Part shown: positions 57,013-64,000 of the stretch, one piece after another
Numbering within the stretch: position 1 is the first letter of the stretch
Layout: each line of letters opens with the position of its first letter
Assembly (NCBI GenBank): GCA_037447655.1
Contig: JBBHKE010000768.1
Location: 1-64,000, forward strand
Source of the DNA: Zygnema cylindricum
Taxonomy: Eukaryota; Streptophyta; Zygnematophyceae; Zygnematales; Zygnemataceae
Reading direction: 5' to 3'
Length of the DNA stretch: 64,000 nucleotides
Position numbers and translations under genes: made by a program
The notes under the pieces: generated by a model
What the model was told of the DNA's origin: nothing
Databases searched by the model: none
Seen by the model: the letters and a program-made list of their open reading frames with translations, nothing else

Positions 57013-57929
57013 GCCATGGCTACCTAGGCTATCCAGAGGTTTACGGGAAATTTATATAACTTAAAGGGTTTATCTTATCTAAAATATATATGCCGGCCGC
57101 AGGATTTGATCCCTGTACCTACCGGCCGGCAGACAGCAGATAGCCGGTAGCCTTAGCCGTTAAGTCTAGGACTAGTGTTACGTAGTATATAGTTTGATAT
57201 TTATTTAAACATGTATGCGTAGGATTAATCATTTAACTGTAATTTATTACGGGATACATAGATCCGGTAATGTGTAAAGTACGGATTACGGTACGGACAG
57301 AAAATCAATACCGCTCATTTATTTCTTAATTGAAACGAATGCCGCGCAAGTATTTATTACGGCTACGATTAAATCTTGATTTAATCGGACGGCCGGAATT
57401 AGCACCGAGATCGCGGAAGAAGATTTTGGCGGTTTGTGGCCATCGCAACATCGGATGACACGTGGCGAAATAACATTGGATCGTGGAATCTCTGGAGATT
57501 ATGGCACCGAATCCGGATATGACATGTGTCGACATTTAAGCCATGTCGTACAATATCCGTACCTAAAGTACACCGGCAGCTGTACTTTTGCGTACGGAAC
57601 TGTATTCAGATTGGTTCCGTACATCAGTAGATATAGTCTGTGAGAGAGATAGGACTTAGAAAAATTAGAAGATAGGACCCTCTCTCCAGAGAGCTTCTGT
57701 ACAAAAGGTCAACTTTGACCCTCCATAACTTACTGCTCAGGGGAGCAAATTCAGAGATTCTTTTTGCTATTGACTCAGGGGAGCCTTGCCTTCACAATGT
57801 GCGGGTGGTCAGGGTTTTTGTTTGCCAGGGTGGCAGTTATTTTTGTTGAAACACAAAGGGGTCAAGATTATCCTAGAGGCTTCTTGGAAGCTGTCTACTC
57901 TGAGGACTTATGGAGGTCTCAAAGTTTCA
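57013..57929 (+). repeat. 3' LTR of element C, 5'-truncated
   Basis: From AGCCATGGCTACCTAGG to AAAGTTTCA; closely matches 52292-53211. The join with RT occurs at a stretch where the RT codons and the LTR already resemble each other (CACTRAGAA...ATTGG...AGCTARAGCCATGG). Confidence 0.86.
57091..57170 (-). repeat. tRNA-like block in C 3' LTR
   Basis: Second copy of the block at 52371-52450, with GCCGGCCGCAGGATTTGATCC differing at a few bases. Confidence 0.45.
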
Positions 57930-58342
57930 GTAGCTTTGTGATAGCTCAGTGTTAGCTTGACAGATTAGTGGTAGCTTGGTGGTTTGACGTACCTCTACAG
58001 TACACTAGTGTTGCCAGTTCAACACAAGTATAAGACTTAGGACTCACAACATATTATGTATCTAAATTCCAAGTTGTAAACTGTACACAGTTTTTGGGAA
58101 ACTTCTGAGTATTATATCTTGAGTGTTTTTTAGTCAATTGTGCTATTACTTTGGGAGTTATCAGTGTTTATGCTACTCTATATTCTGATTGAGTTTTGTG
58201 ATGTTTGGATGCTTGTATAAGAATTGGTGAGCACTTAAGAATTGCTGTTTGGTAGGATTCTTGATAGCTTCTGAGAGTGTATCATGTCTACTTCTACTAC
58301 TACTGTTGCTCCTCCACCTGCACCGGTGGTTGTAGAACAACA
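57930..58342 (+). repeat. 3' LTR of element B, right part
   Basis: Resumes with GTAGCTTTGTGATAGCTCAG and matches 47148-47518, ending with the LTR-encoded gag start MSTSTTTVAPPPAPVVVEQQ and the terminal AACAACA. Confidence 0.9.
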
Positions 58343-60043
58343 TGATTGTCACACCATAGGACTTTAGGACTTGATTGCATAAATTTCAGTTGTTGTAATA
58401 GAGGTTTTTCCCAAAGACGCTATTTAATAGCTGAGTTGGTTGCTATATATTCAACTTCCATGGTTGATTGAGCAATCACCTTTTAAAGCATGCTGGTCCA
58501 ACAACAAGTACCATTACCGATCTTCAAAATGAATCTAGTGGTAGAGGATCGGCTTTGCATGTCACCATAACTCGCATCGCTCTAGGTGCTAATTTTCACT
58601 TCATCTCCTTCGAGATAAAGTCGAATATCCTGGTTCCTGCAAAGTATCTGAGAACTCCTTTTGCTGCTCGAATCTCATCTTTTCCGGTTCTGAAGGCTTC
58701 GGCTTAGAGCTCTAACTGCCGCAACAATGTAAAGACGTGTGCAATTCATGAAATAGATAAAACTCCCAACAACTTGTCTACAGAGAATTGTGGACATGAA
58801 CTCTGACTCTTCTCGTTCAATGTCATCCTCGAGTAACAATCCTCTATCTGTCTCTTTTCCTTCCACTTTTTGCTTGAACTCTATAGGGGTAGCACTCTCT
58901 TCGAAGTACATTTCCAATAGCCTCTTTCTGAGTGAGATAAATTACCTTTCGGTTCGTATCTCTCTCTACCTTATTGCATAGGATATACTTCGCCTCGCCT
59001 AAATCCTTCATTTCAAACTTGGCATTCAAAGATGCTTTTATCTTATCTATCTCATTTATAGCTTTGCTAATAAGCAACACGTCATCTACATACACTGCTA
59101 CATAGGTCACACCATTCTCTCCTTCCATGACGTAAACGGATTGATTTGAGTTTATCCTTTTGAAGCCTAGACAAGTAAGAAACTCATCTAATTTGAGATT
59201 GCACTGACGTGGAGCCTGTTTTAATCTATACGTTGATTTCCGCAGTTTACCGACTAGATTTTCCTTTTTTTTTCTGAAATCCCTTCAAGTTGTTTCATAC
59301 AAATTACTTCCTCTAAATCTCTATGCAAGAAAGCAGTTTTGACATCCATTTGATGCTGCTCCATATTTTCTATTGCAACTAGAGACACCAAGACTCTAAC
59401 AGTGGGAAAGAAAAGGTTTCCTCATAGTTTATTCTTTCTTTTTGACTAGAGCCCTTTGCAACCATACGAGCTTTATACCTTTCAATAGTGTATTCTAGGT
59501 TGAGTTTCACTTTGAAGACCCACTTGCAAGCAATGGCTTTCCAATCCTATGAAGCTCCACAAGCTCCCACGTCTGAGCTTACATAATCAACCTCATCTCA
59601 TCATTTGAAACTCCTATCCTGAGATCGTTTTCAGGAACAGAAAATGTTTCCTGAATGGTAAAAGGCTCCCTGGTGCTTGTAGAAAAAGCATGTTGAACAT
59701 TTTCTCCCCTCAAGCGAGAACTTTGTCTTCTTCCCCCCGGAAAATCTGAGGCTAGAACTGTTGGATCCTGACTTCGATTTTGGGTTCGAGGAAGATTAGT
59801 GCCAACTGTTCTTTGCAGTTCCGTAGCTGATGGTATTCTAATATTTTTCACACCAGGGGAAGAAGAAGTTGAAGTTGTAGGTGTCTGAATTGCAATCTGA
59901 TCCAAATGACATATTCCTGCAGTTTTTCTTTCTTCTCACTTTCATCCATACTTAATACATCTCTGGATTCACTCTCATCTTTCACCATAATTTTTTAGCA
60001 ATCTAAATGGTATGTTTCTCAAGATAATAAACCCTGTATCATA
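58343..60043 (-). pseudogene. Copia element A: integrase tail, RT and RNase H part
   Basis: Minus strand from 60043: degraded end of integrase (KIMVKDES, KKEKLQEYV, LDQIAIQTP), the variable linker with SDFPGGRRQSSRLRGENVQH (59905-59579), a frame-broken RT with YGLKQAPRQC-like and VAVYVDDVLLISKAINEIDK (59128-58844), GEAKYILCNKVERDTNRK, RQVVGSFIYFMNCTRL, and RNase H beginning STMEVEYIATNSAIK up to WCDN at 58345. RNase H continues at 46656 on the other side of B. Element D cuts it at 60044. Confidence 0.9.
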
Positions 60044-61280
60044 TGTTGTCCATAGCCATTTTCAGCCATGGATTTACCCTTGGAAGCACCACAGACTACC
60101 CAAAAACAGCCTACTTTGAATCAACACAAAATTCTACAAAAATATCAAATCAAGCTGAAACTACAAACACAGATATTTTCTAAGCTACAAAATAAACTCA
60201 CAAAGTTTCAGACAAAAATAATGAACACAGTGATCACATCTTCTGGTCAAAGTTGCGGAAAAACAATTTGGTAGAACTTTGATAAAACCTGCCAACTTCA
60301 CAATGAAGTAAAACACAAACCACGCACAAAATAGGCCTGCAAATCTATAAAAATGTAAAAAATACAGGGAGGAACACACAAGCAAAATTTCAGATAATTT
60401 TGCAAACAGATCTGAGAGCATTACTCAGATATAATTACCAAAAAATGATCATAAATAGTTTTTGGTACAGAAAGTTCCTTAGTCCTAAATTGACTAAGTC
60501 CTTCAAATATATTCAAGAGCTTACTGCTGAATGTACGGAGGCATACCAGCCGTACGCTATCTACCATCTACCTTTATTAATGGTTGTATACTCGAATACT
60601 TCAAGGTGTGTCAGAATGAATAAATCAACACTAAAAACTAATCCGCAAAATGACAAATCAATATTAACCTAAATATTTACACCGACACCTCCATAATATC
60701 CGCGTACTAGACGACAATTTTCTTATTCACTTAGTGTCAAGTCCACTAAGTGAATCGACATTACATAGGTACAATCCACACAATCATACGTCATCAAAAT
60801 ATTGCGAACCTTGTAAAAATAGCACCGGACGTTGTCCGCCCTCCACTGGTAACAAAAACCACTTGCCTAATTGAACTTGTATGTCCCAAATATTTTTTCT
60901 ACGAGATCGGGTTATTTGCCTTAAAATGCCTTTCGATACATTTCACATCCACTTGCCAAATAAGACGCTCTGTACTTGCGGTGTCCTATTTCATAAATGT
61001 GCTCGTCGCATTATGTTTCGTACGAACGTCGTACATTTTCAAACTCTTCGAATATTTCAAGATCGGATCGCTTTGCGATTCGCCGTCCATTTCAATTATG
61101 CATTCTGCACCACTCAATTTCTATTTTGTACGCCCCAAAACAACGTGTTCGTACATTCACTCCCCCAATCCACGAATCCATTCGAACCTCCACAGTAAAT
61201 TCATTTAACAAATTACGCACAAAACGTGGCGTGCGCACAAACTGTAGCGTACGGGCAAAATTAACATTTCAAAAACAACA
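60044..61280 (-). repeat. 3' LTR of element D
   Basis: Minus strand from TGTTGTTTTTGAAATG (61280) to GGACAACA (60044). Contains the LTR-encoded gag N-terminus near its end, as in the 5' copy. Confidence 0.8.
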
Positions 61281-61798
61281 GTCCCCCGAAATTTTAGTTT
61301 CGCGCACCCGGAATAAAATATACAGCGTGTCAAATGTAACTGTACCTTTCCGTACCTCCAAATTTCCTTTTTTTTTTTTTTTTCTAGTTCAAACTTCACC
61401 ACTGCTTCTGTTGACGTCACCACAAATTCGGCTGCGTGCTTCCATTTCTTCCACAAATGCGTTCTTCCTAAACACACCATTGCTTTCGCTGCCTCTTTCT
61501 ACGTATTCAAAAGGTAAAACTTTCCTCTTCAACCAATTTAAAAATTAAAAAAAAAGATAAAAAATACTAAATTGGAAATTCCACAAAAATTAGTGAGTAT
61601 CAAAGGTAACCACCTCTATAAAATTACTTTTCACGGTGTTTTTTCTTTAACCACTTTTTGCACATGTTTTTTTCTACGGTTGATCTTTTGAATTATACTT
61701 TTTTTTCTTGTTTGCTTAATTAATTCTGGTATTCTCTCAATTTTTGAACTTTTATTTTCTTTTCTAGTATTATAAAATTCCTCTCTTACTCCATTTTT

Positions 61799-62976
61799 CT
61801 AAACACAGTTTCTCTCTCCTTCTCTAAGCACAGAAATCTCCTCGTGCAAATTAATTTCAACTTCCACTTGTAAGTGACCTTCACTCTCTCCAACTATTCT
61901 CACTTCAATAATTTTTTTCTCTTGGAAATCTTTACCACTCACCAATCTGTCGTCGGCCAAATTGACAAAAACCAAATCCTTTTCGGGCACCACATTCTCC
62001 ACTCTATTTTTGGTAACAACAAATGTTTCCCTTCCTTCTTCATTTTCCTTACATCGAAAAATAGCAGTTGGCAAGTGTACAAATTCAGCGACGGGAAGTG
62101 TAGCCTTTTGTGTAGGGGGTCGAACTCGATTGTCATCCCATCCGTCTCAGAAAATTCTTGTGACACATGCACTTTTATATAATGGACAAACTCTGAAAGT
62201 ATTTCCTAAATCATCACAATAAAAACAAAAACTCTGAAAGTATGTCCTAAATCATTACAATAAAAACAATTTTTTGATTTACCATTTTTTCTATTTTTCT
62301 AGAATTGTGATCAAACACCTCGAAAATTCCCCCTATTCTTTAGAGCTTGTTTATCATCCTCTTCATCTAAAACAAATCTAATTGCTAAAGGTAAGTTCCA
62401 ATCCCTTTTATCAACTTGTTTTAATCTATCTAAAGCACACCTATATTCTTCAGGTAATCCTTTCATTAACAAGAGAGCCACTTGTGTATCTGTAAAATTT
62501 CCTCCCGCCAAATAATTTTCCACAAGCAATCTCTGCAAATTAAGACAATATCTCAACATGCTACCTCCAACATACTTATATTCAACTATTTTTGTAACAC
62601 TATCCATCCAATGATACACAGAAGTCTTTAGATATATACGTTCTAACCACTTCCATAATTCAAATGCATTTTTTAGTTCAAGGTAAATCATTACAAGTTC
62701 CTCGATCAATGATAACTTCATAATCCGCAAACAGACAAAGTTTTTCTCCTCCCATCCAACCGATGATTCGACACATGTCCCATCCACCACATCCATTTGA
62801 TCCCTCAACTTGAAGTAGCCCTCCATAATACTCCTCCAGCGGTAATAGCCAGATCCATCAAATATAGGTAAGTAGTATTCATCCAGTATGAGTAGCCATG
62901 GGTGTGGGCCCATAACCTTTTGTCCATAGCCATTTTCAGCCATGGATTTACCCTCAGAAGCACCACATACTACCAA
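61799..62976 (-). pseudogene. Gag of element D with duplicated zinc-knuckle region
   Basis: The open frame 62976-62311 starts in the LTR (EGKSMAENGYGQ), crosses the PBS as KVMGPHPWL, then YLPIFDGSGYYRWRSIMEGY, WEEKNFVCLRIMKLSLIEEL and LLMKGLPEEYRCALDRLKQV, typical Copia gag. After a frame break, CFYCNDLGHTFRV and a second CFYCDDLGNTFRVC arise from a 41-bp tandem duplication (62188-62267), the second with His changed to Asn. Downstream, an open 91-codon segment (62074-61799) rich in Glu/Val has no family I recognise. Confidence 0.8.
62903..62918 (-). promoter_or_regulatory. Primer binding site of element D
   Basis: GGTTATGGGCCCACAC on the minus strand, complementary to the initiator tRNA-Met anticodon arm over 14 bases and coding for gag VMGP. 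Confidence 0.7.
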
Positions 62977-64000
62977 AAAACAGCCTACTTTGAATCAACA
63001 CAGAATTCTACAAAAATATCAAAACAAGCTGAAACTACAAACAAAGATATTTCCTAAGCTACAAAATAAACTCACAAAGTTTCAAACAAAAATAATGAAC
63101 ACAGTGATCACATCTTCCTGGTCAAAGTTGCAGAAAAACAGTTTGCCAGAACTTTGATAAAACCGGCCAACTTCACTATGAAGTAAAACACAGACCATGC
63201 ACAAAATAGGCCTGCAAATCTCACAATGTAAAAAATACAGGGAGGAACACACATGCAAAATTTCAGATAATTTTGCCAATAGATCTGAGAGCATTACTCA
63301 GATACAATTACCAAAAAATGATCATAAACAGTTTTTGTTACAGAAAGTTCCAAAGTCCTGAAATGACTAAGTCCTACAAATGTATACAAGAGCTTACTAT
63401 TGAATGTACGGAGGCATACCAGCCGTACGCTATCTACCATCTACCTTAATAAATGGTTGTATACCTGAATACTTCAAGGTGTGTCAGAATGAATAAATCA
63501 ACACTAAAAACTAATCCACAAAATGACAAATCAATATTTAACTAAATATTTACACCAACACCTCCGTAATATCCGCGCACTAGACGACTGTTTTCTTAGT
63601 TTTCTTAGTCACTTAGTGTCAAGTCTATTAAGTGAAGCGACATTACATAGGTACAATCCACATAATCGTACATCTTCAAAATATAGCAAACCTTGTAAAA
63701 ATAGCACCGGATGTTGTCCGCCCTCCACGTGTAACAAAAACCACTTGCCCAATTGAACTTGTACGTCCCAAATATTTTCTGTACGAGACCGTGTCGTTTG
63801 CCATAAAACTTCGTTCGATACATTTCACGTCCACTTGCCAAATAAGACGCTCTGTACTTGTGGTGTCCTATTTCATAAATGTGCCCGTCGCATTATGTTT
63901 CGTACGAACGTCGTATATTTTCAAACTCTTCAAATATTTCAAGATCAGATCGCTTCGCGATCTGCCATCCATTTCAATTATGCATTCCGCACCACTCAAT
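62919..64000 (-). repeat. 5' LTR of element D, partial
   Basis: Matches 60044-61130 closely over the visible part; continues beyond the window. Ends GGACAAAA just before the PBS where the other LTR has GGACAACA. Confidence 0.82.

Larger units (their letters stand above)
52153..57929 (+). mobile_element. Copia element C, nested in B's 3' LTR
   Basis: Perfect 5-bp target duplication GTAGC at 52148-52152 and 57930-57934. The 5' LTR is 52153-53211. Internal region has gag, protease, integrase and RT; the 3' LTR (57013-57929) lacks its first ~140 bases and RNase H is deleted. The element begins TATAG rather than TG, probably a mutated end. Confidence 0.9.
46657..58342 (+). mobile_element. Copia element B, plus strand, with element C nested in its 3' LTR
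   Basis: The 5' LTR 46657-47518 begins TGTTGTC and ends AACAACA. The 3' LTR begins at 51800, is interrupted at 52153 by element C, and resumes 57930-58342. A 5-bp target duplication flanks the whole: TGACT (46652-46656) and TGATT (58343-58347), one substitution apart. Gag, protease, integrase, RT and RNase H are all represented, with stops in gag, after protease and right after YVDD. Confidence 0.92.
60044..64000 (-). mobile_element. Copia-type element D, gag only (TR-GAG-like), runs off the window
   Basis: LTRs at 60044-61280 (3') and from 62919 beyond the window end (5'). Between them lies only gag and untranslated sequence; no protease, integrase, RT or RNase H. The polypurine tract AAATTTCGGGGGAC and PBS GGTTATGGGCCCAC are present. 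Gag-only elements with LTRs in plants are known as TR-GAG. It inserted into element A's integrase tail; the outer TSD cannot be checked. Confidence 0.8.

Noticed and set aside
60750-61548. Open frames of 105-183 codons
   Set aside because: Contained in the D LTR; homologous positions in other LTR copies do not keep the frame.
1-64000. CRISPR array
   Set aside because: Repeats found are minisatellites and LTR modules with no regular repeat-spacer pattern; genome context is eukaryotic.

Overview
The window looks like a repeat-dominated chromosomal segment from a green-lineage (streptophyte-type) eukaryote. It has one spliced host gene, a plant-style ferric-chelate reductase (FRO family) at about 8719-13912 with GT-AG introns. 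It contains no bacterial-type operons. Almost everything else is transposable-element sequence, much of it nested or broken. The exact species cannot be read from the sequence. Plant affinity rests on the FRO architecture and on Copia primer sites that match plant-type initiator tRNA-Met; a charophyte-like alga is a reasonable guess because methyltransferase-bearing retrotransposons are known there.

Layout. 1-8700: DNA-transposon debris. There are two hAT-type MITEs with perfect 8-bp target duplications (336-1152, 3968-4803), a long inverted repeat, and three abutting MITEs with shared TA junctions (6247-7544). 8091-8745: three diverged ~200-230-bp tandem repeats rich in GTAC, leading directly into the FRO gene. 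14830-15563: a relic hAT/DUF659 transposase. 17512-22300: minus-strand Copia element 'E' with a tandemly duplicated reverse transcriptase segment. 22600-29142: a patchwork of LTR fragments, a 10-N gap, and the first copy of an apparently exact 1.78-kb duplication.

29147-45723: a minus-strand Ty3/Gypsy element, the most interesting object here. Its Pol order is protease, C5-cytosine DNA methyltransferase, reverse transcriptase, RNase H, integrase, and an integrase C-terminus ending in a PHD-type zinc finger. It is decayed (stops, frameshifts) and interrupted by Copia pieces at 34397-36916 and 31339-33156.

45724-64000: nested Copia elements. Element A (minus) has its RNase H split by element B (plus, 46657-58342, 5-bp TSD). 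The 3' LTR of B is in turn split by element C (plus, 52153-57929, perfect TSD GTAGC). Upstream, A is cut by element D (minus, from 60044), which retains only gag between its LTRs. All these Copia families share a PBS resembling GGTTATGGGCCCA, complementary to the anticodon-arm region of initiator tRNA-Met (half-tRNA priming). The PBS doubles as conserved gag codons, and in B and D the LTR itself carries the gag start.

The host gene would act at the plasma membrane or an organelle membrane in iron/copper reduction. The transposon genes form no host pathway, but the Gypsy element combines a chromatin 'writer' (DNA methyltransferase) and a candidate 'reader' (PHD) in one polyprotein.
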